The translations under genes were made by a program, and so were the position numbers. This document shows positions 26,891 through 36,232 of a DNA stretch of 64,000 nt, one piece after another. The notes under the pieces are model-generated. The model was not told the DNA's origin, searched no databases, and was given only the letters and a program-made list of their open reading frames with translations. Source of the stretch: an uncultured Eubacterium sp. Lineage in GTDB: Bacteria > Bacillota > Clostridia > Lachnospirales > Lachnospiraceae. Each line of letters begins with the position of its first letter. Within the stretch, counting starts at the first letter, position 1. The stretch is from positions 62,001 through 126,000 of the forward strand of contig CAJUTM010000003.1 in the NCBI GenBank assembly GCA_910589595.1, written 5' to 3'.

Positions 26891-28018
26891 TCAGCGGATA
26901 AGGGGAGAATGCTGGTATTCATTGGGCAGCCGCTGTCCGTATTTCTGGCAGTAGATTTGCCGGTAGAGGTCAGAGGCAAATAAATCCTGTTTAAGCAGGG
27001 CGAGGGCTTGCGGATTTAGCTCCCGACAATCGGCGGCCAGCCGCGTTAGTATCTGACAGGAAGTGTCTTCTCTTTGCGAGAGCAGGGAAGACGCTTCTTT
27101 TTTCATGCCGAGAAGACGCAGATAGGGCATCGTTTTATTTGTCTTTTCGATATGGAGCAGGCACTGCAACAGCGCCCTGCGGATTCGCCCTTTTGTAATG
27201 GAGGGATTACTGCATTGGCGTATCAGCGCCGTAGCGGATTGGTAATTCGGAAGAAATTTGGCGATTCGCTCGGACAAATCGGAGGAGATATCTTTGCAGC
27301 GGGTTAAATCCGGATTGGAGAGAAGCGCATAGCCGATGACAGAAGAAAAATCTTCAAGAGTGAGGTGCGGTTTTTTGCTTTTGGCAATGTTACGGCGCAG
27401 CGCACTGGCAGATGGGAAACCGCAATCGCTGTTCTCCCCGTGATAGTCCTGCCCGATACGGCGGATGGTAAACGGCTGTATGGAAGAGGACAGACGTTGT
27501 AAGGAAATACAGTATTCCAGAGCCAGTATATTGTTCGGAGTCTGCATAAATTCGACCGACATACCGCTGATTTCGGAGAGAGCGTGCGTCCGCGCGGCCG
27601 GAAAAGACATACCGCGGCGGAGGAAGCTGCGAAGATTTGTGCCAAACGCCTCCGGCTCTCTGACTAAAATGTCAGCAGCTTCCAAAAAAGGCGTGAGACA
27701 GCCGGCTTCACTTCCAAAGCAGACGCTGTCAATAAAACCTAACGACTCTAAAGCCTTGATTCCGCCGAAAGCAAAATCGCCGGCGCTGGACAGACCGAAG
27801 CGGACGGGGAGTTCGAAAACAATATCGGCGCCGCCGTCAAGCGCCTGCTCGGTGCGTATATATTTATTGAAGATAGCCGGCTCCCCGCGCTGCACAAAGT
27901 CGCCGTTCATAATGACAACGGCGTAGTCGGCGCCGGTTTCTGCTTTGGCCTGCCGGATATGGTAGGCATGTCCGTCGTGGAAAGGATTATATTCGCTGAT
28001 AATTCCTACTGTTTTCAT
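26891..28018 (-). CDS. tmcAL: tRNA(Met) cytidine acetate ligase TmcAL
   Basis: A 375-residue nucleotidyltransferase of the HIGH superfamily that uses ATP and acetate to form N4-acetylcytidine at the wobble base of elongator tRNA-Met. The start VGIISEYNPFHDGHAYHIRQAK carries the HxGH-like motif, followed by MNGDFVQRGEPAIFNKYIRTEQAL and FELPVRFGLSSAGDFAFGGI. Formerly known as YlbM or DUF795. AAAGGAGGAAG precedes the ATG. It is the second gene after the SGNH hydrolase on this strand. Confidence 0.92.
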   Translation of the reverse strand: MKTVGIISEYNPFHDGHAYHIRQAKAETGADYAVVIMNGDFVQRGEPAIFNKYIRTEQALDGGADIVFELPVRFGLSSAGDFAFGGIKALESLGFIDSVCFGSEAGCLTPFLEAADILVREPEAFGTNLRSFLRRGMSFPAARTHALSEISGMSVEFMQTPNNILALEYCISLQRLSSSIQPFTIRRIGQDYHGENSDCGFPSASALRRNIAKSKKPHLTLEDFSSVIGYALLSNPDLTRCKDISSDLSERIAKFLPNYQSATALIRQCSNPSITKGRIRRALLQCLLHIEKTNKTMPYLRLLGMKKEASSLLSQREDTSCQILTRLAADCRELNPQALALLKQDLFASDLYRQIYCQKYGQRLPNEYQHSPLIR

Positions 28019-28043
28019 TGTCTTCCTCCTTTGTAGATGCGTT

Positions 28044-28661
28044 CTAAATTAATAGCTGCTGAACTTTTTTGGTGATGGCGTCTGCCAGCCGGCGATGACC
28101 CTCCGCCGCGAGGTGTAGACTGTCTTCCGGCGACGGTTCCGCGACGGCGGCAGCATCTAAGAAGTGCGCTCCCAATTGTTCCGCCACTATTGAAAGAGCG
28201 GGTCCCAGTTGGTGGGAAAGGGCGACAGAAGACGCCGGAAAGGAGTCGGCAAACGGCGATTGCGCCATCTTATCGCCGAGATGAATCGGACTCACGAGAA
28301 GTACCGGAGCCTCACTGATGTCGAGAATAATTTTTGTCAGAGAGCGGAGACCACTGGTGATTTTTTCGATGGAGGGGGAAAAGTACTGTTTCATGTCATT
28401 GCTCCCCAGCATGAGAATGGTTAAATCAAGCGGCTCATGTGTCATCAGGCACGGAATAATATAATCCATAGCGTTTTTATAAGGCTTAAAAGGGTCTTCC
28501 ATCGAAGAAGTGCGGCCGTTTAAGCCCTCTTCATAAACGAGGAAGTCCTCTCCCAGATTGCGGGCCAGCAGGCGGGGCCAGCGGGTATTGTCATCGTACC
28601 GTCCGCCGCCGGGGATATATCCGTGCGTATTGGAATCGCCGAAGCATAACAGGTGTTTCAT
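28044..28661 (-). CDS. SGNH/GDSL-family hydrolase
   Basis: A 205-residue esterase-like protein with block I CFGDSNTHG (catalytic serine), block III LGSNDMKQYF (oxyanion Gly and Asn), and block V DSLHLAAEGHRRLADAI with the catalytic Asp and His. No signal peptide, so it acts in the cytoplasm. Relatives remove acetyl or acyl groups from sugars, lipids or arylesters. ATG 28661 is preferred over 28673, because GAGGA then lies 5 bases upstream. It precedes tmcAL by 25 bases. Confidence 0.88.
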   Translation of the reverse strand: MKHLLCFGDSNTHGYIPGGGRYDDNTRWPRLLARNLGEDFLVYEEGLNGRTSSMEDPFKPYKNAMDYIIPCLMTHEPLDLTILMLGSNDMKQYFSPSIEKITSGLRSLTKIILDISEAPVLLVSPIHLGDKMAQSPFADSFPASSVALSHQLGPALSIVAEQLGAHFLDAAAVAEPSPEDSLHLAAEGHRRLADAITKKVQQLLI

Positions 28662-28765
28662 AACATTCCTCATTTCTATATCTTCCTCATTATCATATAA
28701 ATGATTATACGGGAGCGGGGGAAAAAAGTCTATAAGTTTTATTTAATATTCGTTGCATGAAAGAC

Positions 28766-28794
28766 TTGCTGATTGCTTCAGGATTTGTTATTAT
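28766..28794 (+). promoter_or_regulatory. Promoter of the Hpt/HD-GYP pair
   Basis: TTGCTG (28766-28771), 17 bases, TATTAT (28789-28794), 81 bases before the Hpt start. Confidence 0.5.
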
Positions 28795-28875
28795 TAGAAT
28801 CAATTAAGATATTAGAAAAGTGAAACGGTTCCTGTGTGGAAAAGAGGAAATCAGCTTTGGAAAGGAAGGAAAAAG

Positions 28876-29229
28876 ATGACAATACAAGAATGTTATGAAG
28901 CAATGGGTGGAGATTACAAAGGGGTTATGGCCCGTTTATTAAAGGAAGACAGAGTGGCGCATTTCTTAGGAAAGTTTAAAAATGATTCTATGCTGGAGCC
29001 GCTTGAGACGTCTCTGGCGGCAAAGAATTACGAGGATGCTTTCCGTGCGGCGCATAATCTGAAAGGCGTATGCCAGAATCTGGGTATTATTAAGCTGGCT
29101 GATTCGAGCAGCGAACTTTGTGAGCTGGTGCGCAACGGCGAGCCGGCGGAAGATATTACGCCGTATTTAGAAGCTGTTCGGGAAGACTTTTCGGTAACGA
29201 TAAAGGCTTTGGAACAAGCATTGCAGTAA
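28876..29229 (+). CDS. Histidine phosphotransfer (Hpt) domain protein
   Basis: A 117-residue four-helix protein. The phosphoaccepting motif is AAHNLKGVCQNLG, with the histidine near residue 57; SSELCELVRNG follows. It would relay a phosphoryl group between a hybrid kinase and a response regulator. The gene begins 22 bases before the HD-GYP response regulator, so that regulator is the likely partner. No kinase is nearby. ATG 28876 follows GGAAGGAAAAAG. Confidence 0.85.
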   Translation: MTIQECYEAMGGDYKGVMARLLKEDRVAHFLGKFKNDSMLEPLETSLAAKNYEDAFRAAHNLKGVCQNLGIIKLADSSSELCELVRNGEPAEDITPYLEAVREDFSVTIKALEQALQ

Positions 29230-29251
29230 ATCGGACGGAGGTTTGTATCAG

Positions 29252-30343
29252 ATGGAAAACATTGTGTTAGTAGTTGACGATATGGAGTTGAATCGTGAGC
29301 TGTTAGAGGAAATGTTAAAAGATGAATATGAAGTTATCCTCGCAGAAAATGGAAAGCGGGCAATCGAACTGATACAGGAATATTTAGAGCGGTTATCCGT
29401 AGTCCTTTTGGATTTAGTAATGCCGGAGATGGACGGTTTCGCCGTGCTAAAGGAGATGCAGAAGAGTCAGCTCATTACGAAAGTTCCGGTAATGGTAATC
29501 AGTGGCGAGACTTCGGAGGAAGCGCACTGTTTTGATTATGGCGTCACGGATTTCATCCAGAAACCATTTAATGAAAAAATAGTAAAAAAGAGAATAAAAA
29601 ATGTCGTTCATCTGTTTGCTTATCAGAATGAGCTGGAAGACAAAGTCAGAATGCAGACGGAAACTTTGCGCGAGCAGAATCAAATACTGCAAAAGCAGAC
29701 CGAGAAGTTAAAGGAAAACAACATTAAGATTATTGATATTTTAGGTAACGTGGTAGAGTCCCGTAATCTGGAAAGCGGCGAACACGTCAAGCGCGTCAAG
29801 GAGTTTACCCGCATTTTAGGAATGCAGTTGATGAAAGATTATCCGGAATACGGTTTGACGGAAGAAAGCGTCGCCATGATTGCGGAGGCGAGCGCCCTGC
29901 ATGATGTAGGTAAGATTTGTATTCCGGACAATGTGCTGTTAAAGCCGGGGCGTCTGACTGACGAAGAGTTTGAATTGATGAAAACGCACACTACACAGGG
30001 GTGTGATATTCTTAACAATATTCATGGGATTTGGGAAGATGATTACAAGAAAGCCAGTTATGAAATCTGCCGCCACCATCACGAGCGATACGATGGCAGA
30101 GGATATCCCGACCACTTAAAAGGCGAAGAGATACCGGTATCGGCGCAGATTGTCTCGATTGCCGATGTGTACGATGCGCTCGTCAGCGAGCGTGTGTATA
30201 AGGCGGCCCGCTCGAAAGACGAGGCATATGATATGATTATAAATGGCGCTTGCGGAACATTTTCACCGAAGCTGCTCGAGAGTTTCCGTCATGCGCGAAG
30301 TGATTTTGAGTATCTGGCAGACCACAATGGCCATCCGGAATAA
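29252..30343 (+). CDS. Response regulator with HD-GYP phosphodiesterase domain
   Basis: A 363-residue protein: receiver domain (residues 1-125) with VVDDMELNRELL and the phosphoacceptor in VVLLDLVMPEMDG, a coiled coil (about 126-165, rich in Q, E and L), then an HD-GYP domain with SGEHVKR, ALHDVGKICIPDNVLLKPGRLTDEEF, HHHERYDGRGYP. HD-GYP domains hydrolyse cyclic di-GMP. The start is ATG 29252 with GGAGG about 10 bases upstream. With the Hpt gene before it, this looks like the output of a phosphorelay that lowers c-di-GMP. Confidence 0.92.
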   Translation: MENIVLVVDDMELNRELLEEMLKDEYEVILAENGKRAIELIQEYLERLSVVLLDLVMPEMDGFAVLKEMQKSQLITKVPVMVISGETSEEAHCFDYGVTDFIQKPFNEKIVKKRIKNVVHLFAYQNELEDKVRMQTETLREQNQILQKQTEKLKENNIKIIDILGNVVESRNLESGEHVKRVKEFTRILGMQLMKDYPEYGLTEESVAMIAEASALHDVGKICIPDNVLLKPGRLTDEEFELMKTHTTQGCDILNNIHGIWEDDYKKASYEICRHHHERYDGRGYPDHLKGEEIPVSAQIVSIADVYDALVSERVYKAARSKDEAYDMIINGACGTFSPKLLESFRHARSDFEYLADHNGHPE

Positions 30344-30380
30344 GAACTGACAAAAATTGGCATGAGGAGACCTCGCCTGC

Positions 30381-30409
30381 TTGACAGTGTTCTGCCGATA
30401 GAGTATGAT
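30381..30409 (+). promoter_or_regulatory. Promoter of ilvE
   Basis: TTGACA (30381-30386), 17 bases, TATGAT (30404-30409), one mismatch from consensus, 71 bases upstream of the ilvE start. Confidence 0.75.
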
Positions 30410-30480
30410 GGTCTATAGTAAAAAGAGCACGCCCCAATTTGCGTTATATGTATAAAGGAGCGCGCAGAATGGAGGTAATC

Positions 30481-31506
30481 ATGGGAAAGAATGACATGGA
30501 CTGGTCTTCAATTGGATTTAATTATCATGTGACATCAGAGCGATATGTGTCAAATTATAAAGACGGAGCGTGGGATGACGGCGCGATGACGACAGACGCC
30601 AATGTTACCATAAGTGAGTGCGCGGGAGTGTTGCAATATGCACAGACCTGTTTCGAGGGTTTAAAGGCATACCGGACAGAAGATGGAAAAATTGTGACGT
30701 TTCGTCCCGATTTGAATGCTGCGAGAATGGCAGATACGGCAAAACGTCTGGAGATGCCGGTATTTCCGGAAGAGCGGTTTGTAGAGGCGGTAGAGAAGGT
30801 CGTTAAGGCGAACGAAGAGTCAGTGCCGCCATACGGCTCAGGCGCTACATTATATCTTCGTCCTTATATGTTTGCCAGCGGTGCGGTTATCGGCGTTAAG
30901 CCGGCGGATGAATATCAGTTCCGCTTGTTCTGTACGCCGGTAGGTCCTTATTTTAAGGGAGGAGCCAAACCGATTACGATAAGAGTCAGCGACTTTGACC
31001 GTGCGGCGCCACATGGCACCGGACATATCAAAGCCGGACTGAATTATGCCATGAGTTTACATGCGATTGTAGATGCTCATGAGCAGGGCTATGATGAAAA
31101 TATGTATCTGGATGCCGGAACGAGAACAAACGTAGAAGAGACGGGCGGCGCCAACTTTATCTTTGTAACAAAGGATAACAAAGTTGTGACTCCGAAATCT
31201 GACAGTATTCTGCCGTCGATTACCCGTCGTTCCCTTATGCATGTGGCGAAAGAGTATTTGCATCTGGAGACAGAAGAGAGAGAAGTGCCGTTTGAGGAAG
31301 TGAAAGAATTTGCAGAGTGCGGACTTTGTGGGACGGCAGCCGTAATTTCTCCCGTTGGAAAGATTGTTGACCACGGGAATGAGATATATCTCCCGAGCGG
31401 AATGGACGAGATGGGACCGGTTACGAAGAAGCTCTACGATACCCTGACAGGAATACAGATGGGACGAATCGAAGCGCCGGAAGGTTGGATTCACGAGATT
31501 AAATGA
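30481..31506 (+). CDS. ilvE: Branched-chain amino acid aminotransferase
   Basis: A 341-residue fold-type IV PLP enzyme that interconverts Val, Leu and Ile with their 2-oxoacids. LQYAQTCFEGLKAYRTEDG, LYLRPYMFASG, the lysine in GTGHIKAGLNYAMSL (PLP-binding), and the EETGGANFIFV block identify it. ATG 30481 lies 7 bases after GGAGG. Single gene with its own promoter and terminator. Confidence 0.95.
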   Translation: MGKNDMDWSSIGFNYHVTSERYVSNYKDGAWDDGAMTTDANVTISECAGVLQYAQTCFEGLKAYRTEDGKIVTFRPDLNAARMADTAKRLEMPVFPEERFVEAVEKVVKANEESVPPYGSGATLYLRPYMFASGAVIGVKPADEYQFRLFCTPVGPYFKGGAKPITIRVSDFDRAAPHGTGHIKAGLNYAMSLHAIVDAHEQGYDENMYLDAGTRTNVEETGGANFIFVTKDNKVVTPKSDSILPSITRRSLMHVAKEYLHLETEEREVPFEEVKEFAECGLCGTAAVISPVGKIVDHGNEIYLPSGMDEMGPVTKKLYDTLTGIQMGRIEAPEGWIHEIK

Positions 31507-31550
31507 TGACAATCAGGTTCTTGCTGTTCAATATATCCTTTTTTATGTGG

Positions 31551-31589
31551 AAAGTTTATCCGGTGATAAGCCGGATAAACTTTCTTTTT
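31551..31589 (+). terminator. Terminator after ilvE
   Basis: AAAGTTTATCCGG (31551-31563) pairs with CCGGATAAACTTT (31571-31583) around a 7-base loop, followed by CTTTTT. Confidence 0.92.
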
Positions 31590-31597
31590 ACCTTATA

Positions 31598-31690
31598 GAA
31601 AAGACCGCCTTGTGCGGAGCGAGAATCAGTGAAGCTGATTCTTAGAGAACTTTAGTTCTTTGCGGAGCGGTTTTCAGTCGCCGCTTTTTT
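31598..31690. other. Structured intergenic element with nested hairpins
   Basis: An outer stem pairs AAGACCGC with GCGGTTTT. Inside lie GAATCAG/CTGATTC and AGAAC/GTTCT hairpins, and GCGGAGC occurs twice. The 3' arm can instead pair as AGCGG/CCGCT followed by a T-run, a terminator-like alternative. This resembles a leader RNA or a dispersed clostridial intergenic repeat. A TATAAT at 31761 near the GH39 gene suggests that gene has its own promoter further downstream. The rest of the 31507-31809 gap shows nothing more. Confidence 0.45.
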
Positions 31691-31809
31691 ATGTTTAAAG
31701 AAACTAATAGTATAGTGAATAGCTTAAAAAATTTATTTTCCTGCCGTCAAATGTTTGTTATAATGGCTAACAACAGTTTCACTTAAACGCTTGGGAATGG
31801 AGGACTTAT

Positions 31810-33345
31810 ATGAGAGAATATCGGATTGATAAAGAGGCGCAGGAGAATTTTTCCAACAAGGCGCATTATTGTATTGGAACCGGACGCATGGATTTGGCAT
31901 TGCACAGAGAGTATGTCAATCAGTTAAAGCTCGTTCAGGAAGAGATTGGTTTTGACTACATACGCGGTCACGGCTTGTTCTGTAAAGATATGGCCATTTA
32001 TCATGCATGGGAACAGGAAGACGGAACACTCAGGGAGGAATACAACTTTACTTATTTGGATGAAGTGATGGATATGTATCAGGATTTGCATATTCGTCCT
32101 TTTCTGGAACTTGGCTTTATGCCGGAAGCGCTGGCAAGTGACGAGCATACGGTATTTTACTGGAAAGGGAATATTACGCCGCCGGCTGATTATGACAGAT
32201 GGGCCCGTTTAGTTCAGGCGACGCTGCGACATCTGCTGGAGCGCTATGGTGAAGAAGTTCTTACATGGCCGATAGAAGTATGGAATGAGCCAAACCTTAG
32301 GAGCTTTTGGAAAGATGCGGATATGCAGGAGTATTTTCACTTATATGAGGTGACAGCAAAAGCCGTGAAAGAAGTTCATCCGCAGTTGATAGTAGGCGGG
32401 CCGGCTATTTGCGGCGTGGATGATGAGAGATGGCTCCGTGAGTTTTTGGACTTTGTGCAGAGCAGGGAGCTGCCATTAGATATCGTGACGAGACATCATT
32501 ATACGAGTTATCCGCCGGAGCGTGAGGGACATTATGATTATATTGAGCTGCATGAGCCGGAAGATGCTTTCGGCGTTTTGGAAAAATCCCGTGAGATAGT
32601 GGACAGCTATGATTGTTTCCGCGATAAGCAGATACATATTACGGAGTTTAATACTTCCTATGTGCCGACTGCACCGATACACGATACATGTCTGAACGCC
32701 GCTTATGTGGCGCATATGCTCTCTCGTTTGGGGGATAAGCACGAGTCCTACTCATATTGGACGTTTGGCGATGTATTTGAAGAGAACGGCGTGCCGTTTA
32801 CGCCGTTTCATGGCGGTTTTGGCTTAGTTGCCAATGCCTGCATTCCGAAACCGACGTTTTGGACATTTGCTTTTTACAAGAACTTACAGGGCAGGTGTGT
32901 CCACCGCTCCGAAGACGCTGTGATTGTACAGCAGGAAAATGGGAACTATTATGGTGTGGCATGGCATCCGGATTGGTACGGGGAAGAGAGAGAGAAGAAC
33001 GTTACTTTTGTCTTTGACTTATCCGGTGAAAAAGAGGGACAGGAGTATATGCTCATAGAGCGAATCGTAGATGAGGAACACGGCAATCCCCTGCGCGTAT
33101 GGCATGAAATGGGTGAGCCGGCCAATCCGACGAGAGAGCAAAACGAGTTGCTGCGTCAGGTGGCGAGACCGTACATCCGCACGCAGAATGTCTGTGTGCA
33201 GGAAAAGGGAATCCGTGTGGCGCTGAACTTAAAACCAAACGCTCTTCATTCGTTTGAACTTCGTAAAATTTGGCGCAGTCAGGATACCGGATATGACTAT
33301 AATCGGGTGCTGGCACAGCATGTAGGAAAGCAGGAAAACTTATAA
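31810..33345 (+). CDS. xynB: GH39 beta-xylosidase
   Basis: A 511-residue glycoside hydrolase that releases xylose from xylo-oligosaccharides. It has no signal peptide, so it acts inside the cell on imported products of the secreted xylanases. The acid/base is E160 in EVWNEPN and the nucleophile is E279 in HITEFNTSY; YSYWTFGDVFEENG and GFGLVANACIPKPTFW are further family blocks. A beta-sandwich C-terminal domain follows. GGAGG lies about 9 bases upstream. It precedes the ABC-class ATPase gene by 25 bases. Confidence 0.92.
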   Translation: MREYRIDKEAQENFSNKAHYCIGTGRMDLALHREYVNQLKLVQEEIGFDYIRGHGLFCKDMAIYHAWEQEDGTLREEYNFTYLDEVMDMYQDLHIRPFLELGFMPEALASDEHTVFYWKGNITPPADYDRWARLVQATLRHLLERYGEEVLTWPIEVWNEPNLRSFWKDADMQEYFHLYEVTAKAVKEVHPQLIVGGPAICGVDDERWLREFLDFVQSRELPLDIVTRHHYTSYPPEREGHYDYIELHEPEDAFGVLEKSREIVDSYDCFRDKQIHITEFNTSYVPTAPIHDTCLNAAYVAHMLSRLGDKHESYSYWTFGDVFEENGVPFTPFHGGFGLVANACIPKPTFWTFAFYKNLQGRCVHRSEDAVIVQQENGNYYGVAWHPDWYGEEREKNVTFVFDLSGEKEGQEYMLIERIVDEEHGNPLRVWHEMGEPANPTREQNELLRQVARPYIRTQNVCVQEKGIRVALNLKPNALHSFELRKIWRSQDTGYDYNRVLAQHVGKQENL

Positions 33346-33370
33346 AACCGTAGAAGAGGGGGAAACGCGA

Positions 33371-35074
33371 GTGAATCGGGAACAGGAATTGCGGGATATG
33401 ATACGCCGCATTGACCATAAAGGATATCCTAACTATAAACAACTTAAAGGGGGATATCAGTTTCCCACATATGAATTGCGGATTCATCATGTTCAGGGAG
33501 ACCCGTTTGCGGCGCCATCAAGTGTGTCGGTGAAAGTAGCGGGGGCAAAGGCGGGATTTCCGGCTGATTTGTACGACACGGAGGAAAAGCGGATTGCGCT
33601 GCAGGACGAGCTGCTGCGAACCTTCGCGCGAGTCCTGAAACCGTATTCGTTTCAGGCGAAAGGCTCCGGCAAATCCGGTCTGATGTCAGTGAGCCAGCCG
33701 GGGCAGGAAATACTTGCACGTACGGGATGCGAGATTGATTCGCAAAGGGGTGATGTTATTCTCCGCATGGAAATCGGATTTCCGGCGAATGGGCGCACGA
33801 TTAACGGGAGAGAACTGGAAAAAATCCTCTTTACGTTTTTGCCTCAATGTGTGCAGAAATCGTTATTTTATAAAAGTCTGGACGCAGTGCGTCTTCAGAA
33901 AACCGCTTGTCTGGCGGAAGACCAGACGTTTCTGCGGCAGCAGTTACAGGAGCGGGGGCTGGTTGCCTTTGTCGCCAATGGCGCCGTATTGCCGCGGGAA
34001 TCAGGAGTGAGCAATCGCCCGATGAAAGACGCAGTTGTTTTTCAATCGCCAAAGACGATGGAAGTGGAAATGGCATTGCCAAATGGCGGCAGCATACGCG
34101 GCATGGGAATCCCCAAAGGGGTTACGCTGATTGTCGGCGGCGGTTATCATGGAAAGTCGACATTGCTGAAAGCGTTAGAACTCGGCGTATACAACCATAT
34201 TGCCGGAGATGGCAGGGAGTATGTGGTGACGGACGCTACCGCGATGAAAATAAGGGCGGAAGATGGGAGAGGTGTCAAGAAGACCGATATTTCCCTATTT
34301 ATTACGAATCTTCCCAATGGCAGGGATACGAAGCAGTTTGTAACAGAAGATGCCAGCGGCTCTACTTCGCAGGCGGCGAATATGGCAGAGGCAATGGAGG
34401 CGGGCTGTCAGACGTTTTTGATTGATGAAGATACGTCGGCTACCAATTTTATGATACGGGATGAATTGATGCAGCGGGTAGTAAGCAGTGATGTAGAACC
34501 GATTACGCCGTTTACGATGAGAGTTCGCGAGCTGTACGAAAAAGAGGGGATTTCCACGATATTGGTGGCGGGCAGTTCCGGCAGTTATTTTCATAAAGCA
34601 GATGTTGTCCTGCAGATGAACCGCTATATGCCGCAGGATATTACGGACAAGGCGAAAGAAGCGGCGAAAGAGTTTCCGCTGCCGCTGGAAGATGCCGCTC
34701 CGTATCAGAGTCCAAACGATAGGCGAATCTATGCCAGAGACAGTAAATTTGCCGCTGAGCAGAGAATAAAATCAAAAGTAATGGGACGGGATGGTATTAT
34801 GATTAACCGCGATACCATTGATTTGCGTTATGTCGAGCAGCTCTGTGACACGGAGCAGTTGGCCGGACTGGTGCCGTTGATGAAATTTTTGCGAGCCCGT
34901 GTTCTGGATGGGAAAAAAGATTTGATACAGTGTGTGGACGAAGTTGCCGCCCTGTATGACAAGCAGGGGTGGCAGGGGATTTGCGGGGGCAGTTATGTGC
35001 CGTCGGGAATTTCCATGCCGCGCAAACAGGAGATTTTTGCCTGTATTAACCGTTGGAGGAGTCTACGCATTTAA
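33371..35074 (+). CDS. Predicted ATPase of the ABC class (COG3044 type)
   Basis: A 567-residue soluble protein of the ABC_ATPase family (PF09818 type), whose role is unknown. Walker A is GGGYHGKSTLLKAL (about 258), the signature-like stretch is DASGSTSQAANMAEAMEAG, and the Walker B equivalent is FLIDEDTSATNFM. It has no membrane domain, so it is not a classical transporter. The start is GTG 33371, preceded by AGAGGGGG about 10 bases away. It is cotranscribed with the GH39 gene, though a functional link is not evident, and is followed by a terminator. Confidence 0.87.
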   Translation: MNREQELRDMIRRIDHKGYPNYKQLKGGYQFPTYELRIHHVQGDPFAAPSSVSVKVAGAKAGFPADLYDTEEKRIALQDELLRTFARVLKPYSFQAKGSGKSGLMSVSQPGQEILARTGCEIDSQRGDVILRMEIGFPANGRTINGRELEKILFTFLPQCVQKSLFYKSLDAVRLQKTACLAEDQTFLRQQLQERGLVAFVANGAVLPRESGVSNRPMKDAVVFQSPKTMEVEMALPNGGSIRGMGIPKGVTLIVGGGYHGKSTLLKALELGVYNHIAGDGREYVVTDATAMKIRAEDGRGVKKTDISLFITNLPNGRDTKQFVTEDASGSTSQAANMAEAMEAGCQTFLIDEDTSATNFMIRDELMQRVVSSDVEPITPFTMRVRELYEKEGISTILVAGSSGSYFHKADVVLQMNRYMPQDITDKAKEAAKEFPLPLEDAAPYQSPNDRRIYARDSKFAAEQRIKSKVMGRDGIMINRDTIDLRYVEQLCDTEQLAGLVPLMKFLRARVLDGKKDLIQCVDEVAALYDKQGWQGICGGSYVPSGISMPRKQEIFACINRWRSLRI

Positions 35075-35098
35075 AAAAGGAATAAAATAAACATTTTA

Positions 35099-35139
35099 GG
35101 GGTATAGTAAAGAAAAATTCATTAGCTATGCCCCTTTTT
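35099..35139 (+). terminator. Terminator between the ATPase gene and ldh
   Basis: GGGGTATAG (35099-35107) pairs with CTATGCCCC (35126-35134), one G-U pair, followed by TTTTT. It contains an ATG at 35128 in frame with ldh, which argues against that codon as the start. Confidence 0.8.
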
Positions 35140-35172
35140 AATTGGCATAGTGGGAAGGGAGCATTACAAAGT

Positions 35173-36129
35173 ATGAAACAGCAAGGTGTTAATGTAAGAA
35201 AGGTTGCGGTAATTGGCTGTGGTTATGTAGGCGCTGCTTCTGCGTTTGCCTTGATGCAGAGCGGATTGTTTGCAGAAATGGTTCTTTTAGACGCAAACGA
35301 AGACCGGGCAGAGGGTGAGGCAATGGATATTGCCCACGGTTTATCTTTTGCGAATCCAATGAAAATATATGCTGGCAATTATGATGATTTATCGGATGCG
35401 GCAGTAATTGTTATTACCGCCGGCGCCAATCAGAAACCGGGTGAAACGCGTCTTGATTTGGTGCATAAAAATGCGGCTATTATGAAATCGGTCGTGACGG
35501 AGATTGTCAAGAGAGATTGCAAGGGCATTTTGCTTGTCGTCTCAAATCCGGTAGATATTCTGACTCACGTAGCTATGGAAGTCAGCGGCTTTGAGGAGAG
35601 GCGGGTTATTGGGTCAGGTACCGTGTTGGATACGGCGCGGCTGCGTTTTCAGTTAGGGGAGAAATTAAAAGTAGATAACCGAAGTGTTCATGCATTTATT
35701 ATTGGAGAACATGGAGACAGTGAAATGGCTGCATGGAGCAGCGCCAACATTTCCGGGGTGCCTCTGCAGACATTTTGTGACATGCGGGGACAGTTCGACC
35801 ATGATGAGAACACGGAAACGATTGAGACATCAGTGAAAAACAGCGCCTACGAAATTATCCGCAAAAAACATGCTACCTATTTTGGCATTGCTATGGTTGT
35901 AAAGCGCATTTGTCAGGCAATTGTCAGAGATGAGAAGTCCATTTTTCCGGTATCTCACCGATTGCATGGAGAATATGGCATTGAGGATGTCGTGCTCAGT
36001 ATGCCGGCGATAGTAGGTGCATACGGGATGGAGTCACCGATTCCGATTTCCCTTGATGAAAAAGAAATTGCCAAACTCCGTGAGTCTGCTGAAATATTAA
36101 AAGAGATTGCCGGACAGATTGATATATAA
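35173..36129 (+). CDS. ldh: L-lactate dehydrogenase
   Basis: A 318-residue NAD-dependent enzyme that reduces pyruvate to L-lactate and reoxidises NADH in fermentation. VAVIGCGYVGAASAFALMQSG is the NAD-binding turn, VVSNPVDILTHV and GSGTVLDTARLRFQLGEKL lead to the catalytic-His motif IIGEHGDSEMAAWSSANI. Residue choice in the substrate loop cannot be checked without alignment, so malate dehydrogenase is a weak alternative. ATG 35173 follows GGGAAGGGAG at some distance (about 12 bases); the upstream ATG 35128 is inside a terminator stem. Confidence 0.9.
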   Translation: MKQQGVNVRKVAVIGCGYVGAASAFALMQSGLFAEMVLLDANEDRAEGEAMDIAHGLSFANPMKIYAGNYDDLSDAAVIVITAGANQKPGETRLDLVHKNAAIMKSVVTEIVKRDCKGILLVVSNPVDILTHVAMEVSGFEERRVIGSGTVLDTARLRFQLGEKLKVDNRSVHAFIIGEHGDSEMAAWSSANISGVPLQTFCDMRGQFDHDENTETIETSVKNSAYEIIRKKHATYFGIAMVVKRICQAIVRDEKSIFPVSHRLHGEYGIEDVVLSMPAIVGAYGMESPIPISLDEKEIAKLRESAEILKEIAGQIDI

Positions 36130-36153
36130 TAAATTTATAAAGTTATTGTTTTC

Positions 36154-36192
36154 ATCCCCTAATGATGTTATATTTATCATTAGGGGATTTTA
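36154..36192 (+). terminator. Terminator after ldh
   Basis: TCCCCTAATGAT pairs perfectly with ATCATTAGGGGA around GTTATATTT, followed by TTTTACT. Confidence 0.9.
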
Positions 36193-36232
36193 CTGTTTAG
36201 ATTAAGAACAACACAATGAGAGGAACGGAAAA

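Noticed and set aside
35128..35172. ATG 35128 as the start of L-lactate dehydrogenase
   Set aside because: It lies in the 3' arm of the preceding terminator and has no ribosome site; ATG 35173 fits the family start.
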